The position numbers and the translations under genes were made by a program. A stretch of DNA of 26,085 nucleotides from a virus: IMG/VR virus record IMGVR_UViG_3300031840_000430, positions 1 through 26,085 of that record; one strand, written 5' to 3'. The notes under the pieces are model-generated. The model was not told the DNA's origin, did not search any database, and saw only the letters and a list, made by a program, of their open reading frames with translations. Position 1 is the first letter of the stretch, and the number at the start of each line of letters is the position of its first letter. Positions 1 to 5,528 of this stretch are shown in pieces.

Positions 1-86
1 GGGAACTCAGTTTTGCGGCTTATCGGTTCATGCAATCCGGTGGCGAAGGTTCTGCCTCGCCATTTTATTTGATCAAATTCCACCAT
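1..86 (-). CDS. Partial unknown protein running off the left edge
   Basis: An open frame starts at ATG 86 and stays open to the window edge, giving about 28 residues (begins MVEFDQIKWRGRT). A good Shine-Dalgarno, AAAAGG, lies 7 bases before the ATG. The start lies inside the end of the upstream lipoprotein gene, an overlap of 14 bases, the same tight packing as elsewhere in this operon. Too little is visible to name a family. The position after a lipoprotein and a protein with a possible membrane segment would suit a lysis or surface gene, but that is only a guess from context. Confidence 0.6.
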   Translation of the reverse strand, partial: MVEFDQIKWRGRTFATGLHEPISRKTEF

Positions 87-504
87 TTAGTAACCTTTTG
101 ATCTGGTTGATCAGGTCAGAATCAGCGGCAGGAACCGACGCAAGGACCGAGCCATTTCCGTTAAGAAAAACCAATTGGGGCAAGGCTTGAGACTCAATCT
201 CTTGCATCAGTTCCGCACCTCTTTCGCTCGTCACGTCATAGACCAAAGGACGGTTGTAGCCGTGGGCCTGAATTTCTTCAAGCCAGAAACCACTTGCCAA
301 CAGGATTGATACTTCAGCTGATTGGTTTGCAGGATCTTGAATCAGGGCTAGGTAACCGTCGGCAGTCAGTTGGATCGGGTCGTCGCTGATTGGCGACTCA
401 TCCGGCTGGCAGTTGCAGCTATTGCAACCGACGCAACTTGAGAGCATCAGCAGGGCAACCAACTGGACTAAAAGAATCAGCATTATTTCTTTTCGTTTCG
501 CCAT
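73..504 (-). CDS. Predicted lipoprotein with thioredoxin-like C-terminal part
   Basis: 143 residues. Residues 1-24 form a lipoprotein signal: a basic start (MAKRKE), a hydrophobic core and the lipobox LSSC, with Cys24 as the lipidated residue. Three more cysteines follow at once (27, 30, 32). The C-terminal part contains an LPQLVFLNGNG stretch (about 108-118), which resembles the cis-proline strand and turn of thioredoxin folds, but the CxxC active site is absent, so a redox enzyme is unlikely. The ATG at 504 is preferred over ATG 483, which would form a neat TAATG overlap with the gene before it but would remove the basic N-region. The chosen start overlaps the upstream gene by 22 bases. It would sit on the outer face of a membrane. 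A role in lysis or in excluding other phages is possible but unproven. Confidence 0.7.
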   Translation of the reverse strand: MAKRKEIMLILLVQLVALLMLSSCVGCNSCNCQPDESPISDDPIQLTADGYLALIQDPANQSAEVSILLASGFWLEEIQAHGYNRPLVYDVTSERGAELMQEIESQALPQLVFLNGNGSVLASVPAADSDLINQIKRLLNGGI

Positions 505-905
505 TCTCGGATCAGTTTGTAGAGTTCGAAACCGATGGTTATGATGACCGACCAAGGGAGCTTGGTTTTTCGCTTATCTAGCACTCCTTCAAGTTCTGCA
601 AGGGCGGCACTGTCAATTGATTCTAGTTTGCTGTCACCCTCGAACAGGTGGGAAACCACATCAAAAAGTTGGGCGAAATCTTCGCCGTCAACAATCGTTT
701 CAATGAACAGTACTATCTCGTCATCCTTTTCGGTCGGCGTGTAATCGACTACCACGGAGAGTATATCAACGCCCGCTCGAATCTTATCGAGCAACTCGCC
801 ATCTGATTTGATCGTGTTGATTGCCAGCATCACTTTGGCGAAGTGTTCGTGCTTGACGTTTTGCAAGACTGAAAGGATCGAGAATATGTTCTTCAATTTG
901 TCCAT
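483..905 (-). CDS. Unknown protein with a hydrophobic segment near its C-terminus
   Basis: 140 residues, no family recognised. The middle is acidic and helix-rich (FIETIVDGEDFAQLF, AALAELEGVLDKRK). Near the end lies a hydrophobic stretch, LPWSVIITIGFELYKLI, followed by a charged tail, which could be one short membrane span. The start ATG 905 comes only two bases after the T-run of a terminator-like hairpin. The only ribosome-binding candidate, AGGG, lies in the 3' arm of that hairpin, so translation may depend on the hairpin being open. It overlaps the lipoprotein gene downstream, and the two may act together at the membrane. The start could be internal, but the whole frame looks coding. Confidence 0.6.
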   Translation of the reverse strand: MDKLKNIFSILSVLQNVKHEHFAKVMLAINTIKSDGELLDKIRAGVDILSVVVDYTPTEKDDEIVLFIETIVDGEDFAQLFDVVSHLFEGDSKLESIDSAALAELEGVLDKRKTKLPWSVIITIGFELYKLIREWRNEKK

Positions 906-906
906 G

Positions 907-944
907 AAAAAACCCTGATAGAATCGGTGTGATCCTGTCAGGGT
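907..944 (-). terminator. Intrinsic terminator-like hairpin directly before a start codon
   Basis: On the minus strand ACCCTGA (944-938) pairs with TCAGGGT (918-912) around a loop of about 19 bases and is followed by six T (912-907). It sits after the DUF3310 gene and two bases before the ATG at 905. Confidence 0.7.
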
Positions 945-982
945 AGTGATTTCAGCAGTCTATTGCAAACCAAATAGGTTTG

Positions 983-1381
983 CTATTCCCCCTCAAATTG
1001 AATCAGCAGGTCAATATAGTGGCGAGCCTTTTGCAGATCCTCAACCCCGCCTTTTGACTTGTAGCGGGTCACGTACTTGACCACGTTTCCCGCCGCGAAT
1101 CCAAGATTATTCTTTTCCGCGTACTCCGTCGGCTGAATTGCAAGATCCTTGTAGTGAGATCCGCCAACCTGTTTGTCGGTTGCTTTGGTGGTTTCTGCCT
1201 CTCCTCCAGCAATCCACCAGACATCTCGGCCCGTTATTGATTCCCAGTGTCGAAGTCCTGAGCGGGTCATCACTTGCCCGTTTGCATTAGCGTCTGATTT
1301 TGTCGGCAGCATGTAGTTCATTAGTTCCCTTTCGGTTTTTGGTTCGTTAATTGGTTCAGCTTGAAAGCCCCAGTCAAGCAT
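983..1381 (-). CDS. DUF3310-family protein
   Basis: 132 residues. The C-terminal half has the features of the phage DUF3310 family: VGGSHYKDLAIQPTEY, then GFAAGNVVKYVTRYKSKGG and an EDLQKARHYIDLLIQ helix. As far as I recall the nucleotide kinase gp1.7 of phage T7 belongs to this family, but most members have no proven function. The N-terminal 70 residues are not part of the family core. Two in-frame starts each have a ribosome-binding sequence: ATG 1381 after GAAAGGGTAAAGG, and ATG 1321 (residue 21) after GAAAGGGAACTA. Two products are possible. The gene overlaps the small gene before it by 8 bases and is followed by a terminator-like hairpin. Confidence 0.85.
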   Translation of the reverse strand: MLDWGFQAEPINEPKTERELMNYMLPTKSDANANGQVMTRSGLRHWESITGRDVWWIAGGEAETTKATDKQVGGSHYKDLAIQPTEYAEKNNLGFAAGNVVKYVTRYKSKGGVEDLQKARHYIDLLIQFEGE

Positions 1382-1547
1382 CCTTTACCCTTTCATTGTC
1401 AGAGATGTATTTCACTATCTTTTTGACCGCTTTATAAGCCTGCTCGATTTCAACAAGCCAGTGATCTGATCCGTTTTGTTCAGAAAGAACCTTTGCCATC
1501 GTGACCACTCGCGTTAGCAGCCTAATCTCTGGTTGTAGATGCATCAT
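1374..1547 (-). CDS. Small unknown protein, 57 residues
   Basis: Starts at ATG 1547 (an ATGATG doublet, so 1544 is also possible) after the leader GAAAGGGAAACT, the phage's standard early ribosome-binding sequence. The product begins MMHLQPEIRLLTRVV and is helical and charged, ending NERVKDA. Its stop overlaps the next start (1381) by 8 bases, so translational coupling is likely. No family is recognised. The strong leader and the exact overlap are the evidence that it is real. Confidence 0.7.
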   Translation of the reverse strand: MMHLQPEIRLLTRVVTMAKVLSEQNGSDHWLVEIEQAYKAVKKIVKYISDNERVKDA

Positions 1548-1584
1548 AGTTTCCCTTTCAAGTTTGTTGGTTTAAATATCCGTT

Positions 1585-1612
1585 GGGGGGGGGCAAATTA
1601 GCCCCTCCCCCC
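1585..1612. other. G/C-run inverted repeat
   Basis: Nine G and a C (1585-1594) face GCCCCTCCCCCC (1601-1612) across the loop AAATTA, a very stable hairpin in either strand. It spans the stop codon of the gene 1598-1861. No T-run follows on the minus strand, so it is not a classical terminator; transcript protection or polymerase pausing are alternatives. The G run is also a place where sequencing errors are likely. Confidence 0.6.
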
Positions 1613-1861
1613 GCCTGTCTTAACCGTTACAAATTTTGTCGTAGGCGTTACAGTCTGGTTGTGATAGTCCACTTGGTGAAGCGTGCCGATTCCCATGCGG
1701 CCCGTTTTGTAGCCGCATGATATCAGCGATCTAGTCCACTCGGAGCCAGCTTGCCGGACGGGCCCCATGAAGTCCCGCCAGATTGATACGCCCAATCCTT
1801 CAAAAAGCGTTTTGCTCGCTGCCTCTTGGGCTGTCGAGCTGATCTGTTTACCCGCTGTCAA
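1598..1861 (-). CDS. Unknown protein, start uncertain
   Basis: 87 residues from a TTG at 1861, which has no clear Shine-Dalgarno. The body (for example TLFEGLGVSIWRDF, SLISCGYKTGRMGIG) looks coding but matches no family I know. The frame is closed upstream by a TAA near 1880. The other frame just upstream, from a GTG at 1899, reads VFKQPDKRL and would join smoothly to LDPDDLTAGKQ in this frame, which hints at a one-base frameshift near 1876 or a sequencing error. The gene before it ends at 1934, so a start near 1899 would suit the operon's usual tight spacing. The start is unresolved. Confidence 0.45.
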   Translation of the reverse strand: MTAGKQISSTAQEAASKTLFEGLGVSIWRDFMGPVRQAGSEWTRSLISCGYKTGRMGIGTLHQVDYHNQTVTPTTKFVTVKTGGGRG

Positions 1862-1933
1862 ATCATCAGGGTCAAGCGTTTATCCGGCTGCTTGAACACC
1901 GTTGCAACTTTTAGGCGTTGCTATTTCGTTCCA

Positions 1934-2212
1934 CTATCTTATCAAAATCTCGCTTGCCGCCATCTTTTCAGCCTGTTTGCGACTCATCCTACCAATCCCT
2001 TGCAGGAACCGGACCCGTCCAGTAAATCGATACCAATCCTGATTGGCAAGGTACTGGCTCTTGAAATAAAACGTGTCTCTGGAATAGGGACCGCAATCGC
2101 ATTTGGTTCCAATGTACCAGTAGACTGTATTAAAAACTCCAAATTCTACATCCCTGCCACAAGTCTGGCAAGTCTGATTTGCCCCCTTCGCTATTGTCTG
2201 CCCGTCCAACAT
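1934..2212 (-). CDS. Small zinc-ribbon-like protein
   Basis: 92 residues from ATG 2212 after GAAAGGGAAGTG. The start shares one base with the stop of the gene before it (TGATG). Residues around 14-40 contain C-x2-C (CQTC) and later a CDC pair in TKCDCGPY, a pattern that could hold one zinc ion. The C-terminal part is basic (RMSRKQAEKMAAS). No specific family is recognised. A small nucleic-acid-binding or regulatory protein is a reasonable inference from the zinc ribbon, nothing more. Confidence 0.7.
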   Translation of the reverse strand: MLDGQTIAKGANQTCQTCGRDVEFGVFNTVYWYIGTKCDCGPYSRDTFYFKSQYLANQDWYRFTGRVRFLQGIGRMSRKQAEKMAASEILIR

Positions 2213-2664
2213 CACTTCCCTTTCATGAATTTTGTGAATTGATTGATTGGAATCTTGGCAATCAAATCCTGATCCCATTGATCCCGCATGTTTTCAGTGC
2301 TTCGCCCGTCGAAGTGTAGCGGCTGGATTCCAAGGGCGGTCAGGTCGCAATATCTAACCTCCTGATGGGTGTCTCGAACAGCAAACAGCACCGGCAAGTT
2401 CCAGCAGATCCGAATTTTGTTTGCCGCTTCGATTTTCGAGGCCGAACAAAACACGTCGGGAAAATCTCCCCACACGAACGACCTCTGCCGAATTTCAATC
2501 AGTCCGGTGATCCGCTTTGGATCATCCTTTCTAGCGATTGCGTAATCAATTACCCAGTGCGGGTTGAGCTTATACCGGACCAGTTTCCATTCGCTGCAGA
2601 GCCAGCGGCAGATCGATTCTTCGTTCTGCCGGTCCCGCTCAGACTCGTATTGTTTGCGAATCAC
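2212..2664 (-). CDS. Unknown protein, possible PD-(D/E)xK-like fold
   Basis: 150 residues from a GTG at 2664 that overlaps the stop of the previous gene (GTGA), after the leader GAAAGGCATCAA. Around residues 38-62 the sequence WVIDYAIAR...GLIEIRQRS recalls the D-(spacer)-E-x-K core of restriction-endonuclease-like folds, with Arg in place of the usual Lys. Later strands (PVLFAVRD, VRYCDL) would fit the same fold. If so, it may be an inactive or unusual nuclease relative. The match is from pattern only. It sits in a block of small accessory genes next to the CsrA-like gene. Confidence 0.65.
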   Translation of the reverse strand: MIRKQYESERDRQNEESICRWLCSEWKLVRYKLNPHWVIDYAIARKDDPKRITGLIEIRQRSFVWGDFPDVFCSASKIEAANKIRICWNLPVLFAVRDTHQEVRYCDLTALGIQPLHFDGRSTENMRDQWDQDLIAKIPINQFTKFMKGK

Positions 2665-2870
2665 TTGATGCCTTTCTGCAAGTCGCGGACATCATCCCGA
2701 AGCCCGCTGATCTGCTGCTCAATGTTACCGATCCTGACTTGCATGTCCATGATGTTCTTCACGATCAACTGCTTGCCCATTGGCAAGACTAGATTTTCAA
2801 ACATGTCTGAAAATGATTCTTTGACATCAGCAACCAGTTGCCGCAGGTCGTCATTTGTTTGGTGGTCCAT
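2661..2870 (-). CDS. Small coiled-coil protein
   Basis: 69 residues from ATG 2870, which follows GAAAGGATCGGGACG. A longer in-frame reading to 2960 exists, but the upstream portion is occupied by another small gene in a different frame and the ribosome-binding sequence favours 2870. The product is almost all helix, with heptad-like spacing in its second half (MQVRIGNIEQQISGLRDDV), so oligomerisation through a coiled coil is likely. It overlaps the gene before it by 20 bases and the GTG start of the next gene by 4. No family is recognised. Confidence 0.65.
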   Translation of the reverse strand: MDHQTNDDLRQLVADVKESFSDMFENLVLPMGKQLIVKNIMDMQVRIGNIEQQISGLRDDVRDLQKGIK

Positions 2871-2964
2871 CGTCCCGATCCTTTCTGTCCAATTCTGCCA
2901 TCTCAGCATCGATCTTTTCAATCGCGTAATCCTCGCGATAGTATACTTCGCCATCCTCATCCAT
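2851..2964 (-). CDS. Very small acidic protein, 37 residues
   Basis: ATG 2964 is preceded by GAAAGGGAAGAGAA, a full copy of the early leader. The product starts MDEDGEVYYREDY and continues IEKIDAEMAELDRKDRDDG. It is strongly acidic and probably helical. It overlaps the stop of the CsrA-like gene by 8 bases and the next start by 20. Small acidic phage proteins often bind and block host proteins or mimic nucleic acid, but nothing here shows a target. Directly after a CsrA-like gene, a partner of that protein is one possibility to test. Confidence 0.6.
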   Translation of the reverse strand: MDEDGEVYYREDYAIEKIDAEMAELDRKDRDDGPPNK

Positions 2965-3142
2965 TTCTCTTCCCTTTCTTGATATTGTCGCGCCGGATAT
3001 CCACGGCAATCGGAGCCGTGAATCCGATCTTGGTTGCTTTGCTGGTTGTCATCTGGACGACCAGCTCGACAACGGTCGGTTCGGTTGATGGCGGCACAAT
3101 CACAGTAACCGCCTCCTTTTTCTTGCGAGTCAAAACTAGCAT
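2957..3142 (-). CDS. csrA: CsrA-like RNA-binding translational regulator
   Basis: 61 residues. The N-terminus MLVLTRKKKEAV matches the first strand of CsrA (MLILTR...E), and IGFTAPIAVDIRRDNI (39-54) matches the IGVNAPKEV-x-VHREEI segment of the family; Arg51 aligns with the RNA-contacting Arg44 of E. coli CsrA. The middle is about seven residues longer than in bacterial CsrA. Family members are dimers that bind GGA in mRNA leaders and block or alter translation. ATG 3142 is chosen because CsrA proteins begin at ML[IV]L and it follows GAAAGGAATCAA; the frame could extend to 3166. The gene's own leader has an AAGGA core, so self-regulation is possible. Many early genes here have leaders containing ANGGA. 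Confidence 0.85.
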   Translation of the reverse strand: MLVLTRKKKEAVTVIVPPSTEPTVVELVVQMTTSKATKIGFTAPIAVDIRRDNIKKGKRNG

Positions 3143-3171
3143 TTGATTCCTTTCAATGTGCATCAACAGTG

Positions 3172-3321
3172 TTATTGATCTATCTTTTTAATTTTAAGAA
3201 TGTGATCTTCTTCGATATTAAGCAATTCTGCCGCTATTTCGAACAGGCTATATTCTTCGAGGTAGTAGCGGGAGATTGAGACAAACAGTACTTTTTGAGA
3301 TTTAAGTTTTACTTCAAACAT
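3172..3321 (-). CDS. Small unknown protein, 49 residues
   Basis: ATG 3321 follows CGAAAGGGAAACG, and a copy of the repeated GC hairpin lies just upstream (3342-3357). The product begins MFEVKLKSQKVLFVSISRYY and continues with a helix, LFEIAAELLNIEEDHILKI, that may be a small DNA-binding or dimer helix. The sequence SLFEIAAELLNI loosely recalls the first helix of a helix-turn-helix, but the domain is too short to be sure. It ends 29 bases before the CsrA-like start. No family is recognised. Confidence 0.65.
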   Translation of the reverse strand: MFEVKLKSQKVLFVSISRYYLEEYSLFEIAAELLNIEEDHILKIKKIDQ

Positions 3322-3341
3322 CGTTTCCCTTTCGTTTATAA

Positions 3342-3357
3342 GCGGAGCTAATCCCGC
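3342..3357 (-). repeat. Leader hairpin repeat, copy 1
   Basis: Minus strand GCGGGATTAGCTCCGC. GCGG pairs with CCGC; one loop base differs from copies 3 and 4. It is preceded by the shared GCCATAAC and followed by TTATAAACGAAAGGG and a start codon at 3321. This copy lacks the long T-run. Confidence 0.75.
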
Positions 3358-3373
3358 GTTATGGCTACAGGGA

Positions 3374-3601
3374 CTAGTCCCAGATGGTATATAAAACTTT
3401 ATTATCCCGCTTCAGTTGCCGCATTTGTATGACGGGAGTTCCGCCATGCCCTGATGGATGGAGGCCATCAACAGTATGCTCCCCACGGCGACGGAGCTTA
3501 GCCCACGCCTGCTTGGGGGACTTCCCGAAGGCAACTGCTCGCACGTTGCAATACGCGCCACAGGGATGGGCTTCAACATTAGTACGTGTGACTTTAAACA
3601 T
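3374..3601 (-). CDS. Small basic unknown protein
   Basis: 75 residues from ATG 3601, preceded by CGAAAGGGAGATAATAG and by copy 2 of the leader hairpin. The product is basic, with VEAHPCGAYCNVRAVAFGKSPKQAW near its N-terminus. The K-x-P-x-x-A-W-x-x-L pattern (SPKQAWAKLRR) looks like a helix that packs against a small beta sheet. No family is recognised. It forms a single-gene unit between two copies of the same leader hairpin, an arrangement that suggests the unit can be gained or exchanged. Confidence 0.65.
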   Translation of the reverse strand: MFKVTRTNVEAHPCGAYCNVRAVAFGKSPKQAWAKLRRRGEHTVDGLHPSGHGGTPVIQMRQLKRDNKVLYTIWD

Positions 3602-3625
3602 CTATTATCTCCCTTTCGATTAAAA

Positions 3626-3641
3626 GCGGAGCCGATCCCGC
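3626..3641 (-). repeat. Leader hairpin repeat, copy 2
   Basis: Minus strand GCGGGATCGGCTCCGC followed by TTTT. The stem GCGG/CCGC is kept and one loop base differs. The upstream AGCC (in AGCCATAACG) can pair with GGCT of the hairpin, an alternative fold. Confidence 0.75.
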
Positions 3642-3661
3642 GTTATGGCTGTTAAATCTAT

Positions 3662-4084
3662 TTAGCTGACATAGCAGGCCGTCGGCTTGCCGTCTATGTC
3701 GACCATAATCACACCGGACCCTTCCAGCGAATCTTCAACCTCTGTGATGGTCGCTTGCCGTATGTATTCGCCAGTTGAATGCTCACTTAAGTCCATCGGC
3801 GTAAAGTGGCAATCTGAATTGACTTGTCGACTGATTTGATGCTGTTGCCAAGTGATGGCGAAAGCAAGTTCAGCGTTTTCGTTTACCCAATCCCGCTCTG
3901 CTTTCCACGATTCGTGCATCAGGTGGTCAGCAAGTTCTGAATCATCGCCAGCCGCTTGATACCGTTCGTGCAGGCGGTCAAGATGGTCGACGTCAAGCCG
4001 CATCATCTCGCGTAGTTCTGAATCGCCCCAATTTGACTCGTTTACGATCTGGGCCAGTGACTTTAATTCGGTTCGTTTGTTCAT
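3662..4084 (-). CDS. Unknown acidic protein, first gene of the leftmost cluster
   Basis: 140 residues from ATG 4084 after AGAAAGGGAAAACG. The N-terminal two thirds are helical and acidic (LREMMRLDVDHLDRLHERY, HLMHESWKAERDW). The last 40 residues look like beta strands (EYIRQATITEVEDSLE, GVIMVDIDGKPTACYV). No family is recognised. It is the first gene after the promoter/operator copy at 4118-4177, so it is probably the earliest product of this cluster and may be a regulator or host-takeover protein. That is inference from position only. Confidence 0.7.
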   Translation of the reverse strand: MNKRTELKSLAQIVNESNWGDSELREMMRLDVDHLDRLHERYQAAGDDSELADHLMHESWKAERDWVNENAELAFAITWQQHQISRQVNSDCHFTPMDLSEHSTGEYIRQATITEVEDSLEGSGVIMVDIDGKPTACYVS

Positions 4085-4117
4085 CGTTTTCCCTTTCTTA
4101 ATGTTGCTGATAAGGAC

Positions 4118-4177
4118 TACATTACACTAGATCGGCTCTGTGTAATACCCCAATCTAGCCTTTTTCAGAAAATAATC
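4118..4177 (-). promoter_or_regulatory. Promoter/operator element, copy A
   Basis: A 24-base dyad, TTACAC-N12-GTGTAA (4122-4145), with the core ATCGGCT, then 23 bases and AAAATAATC (4169-4177). The same parts recur at 9959-10014 with exactly the same spacings. On the minus strand ATTACA and AATGTA, 17 bases apart, could act as weak -35 and -10 boxes, giving a start some 30 bases before the ATG at 4084. The dyad would then be an operator overlapping the promoter. Confidence 0.65.
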
Positions 4178-4191
4178 AAAATCGCTGAAAA

Positions 4192-4217
4192 CTAGGTAAT
4201 TCATTGCAATTACCTAG
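4192..4217. repeat. Perfect 10-base inverted repeat
   Basis: CTAGGTAATT and AATTACCTAG flank the loop CATTGC. On the minus strand it is followed by TTTT, so it could be a modest terminator for the helicase operon ending at 4326. It could equally be an operator or part of a replication origin. Confidence 0.6.
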
Positions 4218-4369
4218 CCCCCGCCACATCCCTGCATTTGCCCTGTAGCGAACCGGACCCGATCCAGTGCATGATTTGCCGACAGTCCAGCAATACGCCA
4301 GCAGGCGTAAGCTGTGGCGATCTGATCAGAATTCCAGAGCGATCGGCTTGGGCTGCCAAGAGAATCCAC
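4214..4369 (-). other. Possible small frame after the helicase gene
   Basis: A 51-codon frame from GTG 4369 to a TAG inside the inverted repeat at 4214. The stretch DQIATAYACWRIAGLSANHA looks protein-like, but there is no Shine-Dalgarno, it overlaps the helicase end by 44 bases, and no family is recognised. It may be a remnant of a lost gene. I record it only because the 108 bases between the helicase and the inverted repeat hold nothing else visible. Confidence 0.2.
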
Positions 4370-5174
4370 CAAACGATTCTTGGTAATACATCAAGATCGG
4401 CTTGTCCGCATCAGTCGGCTTGCCGCCTGATCTGACCGACTTGATTTTGCAAACGTGCATCTCCATCCGGTTTGCCAGTTCCTCGTTCTGAACCTGCCTG
4501 TGCATCATGACAAGTGAATCACTTCGGTTGCACCACATCACGCCCATTTCTAAATGACTGGAAAGCGGGACGGCAATCCCTTGTTTTATCTCGCGCCTTG
4601 CCGCGTCGGTCGATGCGTGCATCGTGACAATCAGCTTTGCCTCTTGCTTGTTGATCCAGTCCCGCATCCGGCCAGCGTTATCGTAATGCTCTTTGTATCC
4701 GCCGTGTTTAAGTGACGAATAAGGGTCGATCAGAAAACCGTTGAACGCCCAATGCTTTTTGATCCAAGACGCTTCTTCCAAAAGTTCTTCGAGACTTGGA
4801 AAGCCTTCGTTTTTCATGAATACAAAATGCTCATCAATCCATCGGATTGCCTCAGCTCGTTGAACTGGTGTCTGTTCGTGGACCGGCAATTCATGGAACC
4901 ATTCGATCAGTAGAACCTTTGTTTCAATGTTGTTATTCTCGCTTGAGTAAATCAGCCATTTCGGTTTCAATGGAAGCAACATTGACCAGCTAAACATCAG
5001 CCACAAAGTGCCGACCGTTTTTCCAACATTGGCAAGTCCGCCAACGATTAACAAGTCGGGTCCCTTGTAGAGCAAGTGGTCATCTAGTTGCCTGATCCCT
5101 GTTTTGATTTGGCGAGATTTTCGATTATTAAAATACGGATGCAGATCCTCAATTGTAATTTTGTCAACGGTCAT
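4326..5174 (-). CDS. RecA/DnaB-fold ATPase, probable replicative helicase
   Basis: 282 residues, one RecA-type ATPase domain. Walker A is GGLANVGKT (45-53), a glutamate in SSEN (79) stands where DnaB-type enzymes have their catalytic Glu, Walker B ends in FLIDPYSSL (Asp150), and LIVTMHAST (182-189) carries the sensor His. The order and spacing resemble the C-terminal motor domain of DnaB/gp4 helicases and RepA-like hexamers. It lacks a primase or N-terminal DnaB domain. In the phage it would unwind DNA at the fork or move along ssDNA. It follows the ERF, exonuclease and ssDNA-associated genes but is separated from them by a strong terminator-like hairpin. ATG 5174 follows GAAAGGAATGAATCAAA. 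Confidence 0.8.
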   Translation of the reverse strand: MTVDKITIEDLHPYFNNRKSRQIKTGIRQLDDHLLYKGPDLLIVGGLANVGKTVGTLWLMFSWSMLLPLKPKWLIYSSENNNIETKVLLIEWFHELPVHEQTPVQRAEAIRWIDEHFVFMKNEGFPSLEELLEEASWIKKHWAFNGFLIDPYSSLKHGGYKEHYDNAGRMRDWINKQEAKLIVTMHASTDAARREIKQGIAVPLSSHLEMGVMWCNRSDSLVMMHRQVQNEELANRMEMHVCKIKSVRSGGKPTDADKPILMYYQESFGGFSWQPKPIALEF

Positions 5175-5191
5175 TTTGATTCATTCCTTTC

Positions 5192-5238
5192 AAAAAAAAA
5201 CGGCTTGGCACTGACGCAAATGTCAGCACCAAACCCGT
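5192..5238 (-). terminator. Strong intrinsic terminator-like hairpin before the helicase
   Basis: On the minus strand TTTGGTGCTGAC pairs with GTCAGTGCCAAG (three G-T pairs), extended by ACGG/CCGT with one bulge, then nine T (5200-5192). Only 17 bases separate the T-run from the helicase ATG, so helicase mRNA must come from read-through. Confidence 0.85.
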
Positions 5239-5255
5239 GATTGCGTTTGTAGCTG

Positions 5256-5528
5256 CTAGAACGGTGAACCGTCTCGCTGGCCTGAAATCGCGACTGGACT
5301 TCCCTTAGTCTTATCGTCGCTTGACGATTCATATTGATTGAGGTCTGCGTATGGCCTGCCGCTTCGCCCTAGTTTTATTTCAATTTTTACTCGACCTTTC
5401 TTTTGATAAGTCTCAAGGAATTGAATGAATTGCTTCACGTCAATACCTACGTTGCACACTACGAAATCCGGTTTCTTTTCATGGATTTCAGGATAGAAAC
5501 CCTTAGCAAAAATCTTATCATCAGCCAT
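5256..5528 (-). CDS. Possible ssDNA-associated phage protein
   Basis: 90 residues from ATG 5528 after AAGGAG, a consensus Shine-Dalgarno. It overlaps the exonuclease stop by 8 bases. The N-terminal 65 residues have beta-strand character (DKIFAKGFYPEIHEKKPDFV, VKIEIKLGRSGRPYADL). The low-complexity, flexible tail ends in DGSPF, resembling the acidic DD(I/L)PF tip of single-stranded DNA-binding proteins. Similar small proteins next to phage recombinases are known, but I cannot confirm the family. Lying between the exonuclease and a helicase, a role in coating or handing over ssDNA is plausible. Confidence 0.65.
   Translation of the reverse strand: MADDKIFAKGFYPEIHEKKPDFVVCNVGIDVKQFIQFLETYQKKGRVKIEIKLGRSGRPYADLNQYESSSDDKTKGSPVAISGQRDGSPF

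Noticed and set aside
2365-2982. 205-codon plus-strand frame
   Set aside because: Lies opposite four minus-strand genes with leaders and overlaps; composition looks like a shadow.
3342-3357. The leader hairpin as a CsrA-binding stem-loop with GGA in the loop
   Set aside because: In the best fold at least one G of GGA is paired in the stem, so the loop does not present the canonical motif; the ribosome-binding leaders are better candidates.
4238-4435. Plus-strand frame with a CxxC-like start
   Set aside because: Overlaps the helicase end in antisense, lacks a ribosome-binding site, and no domain is recognisable.
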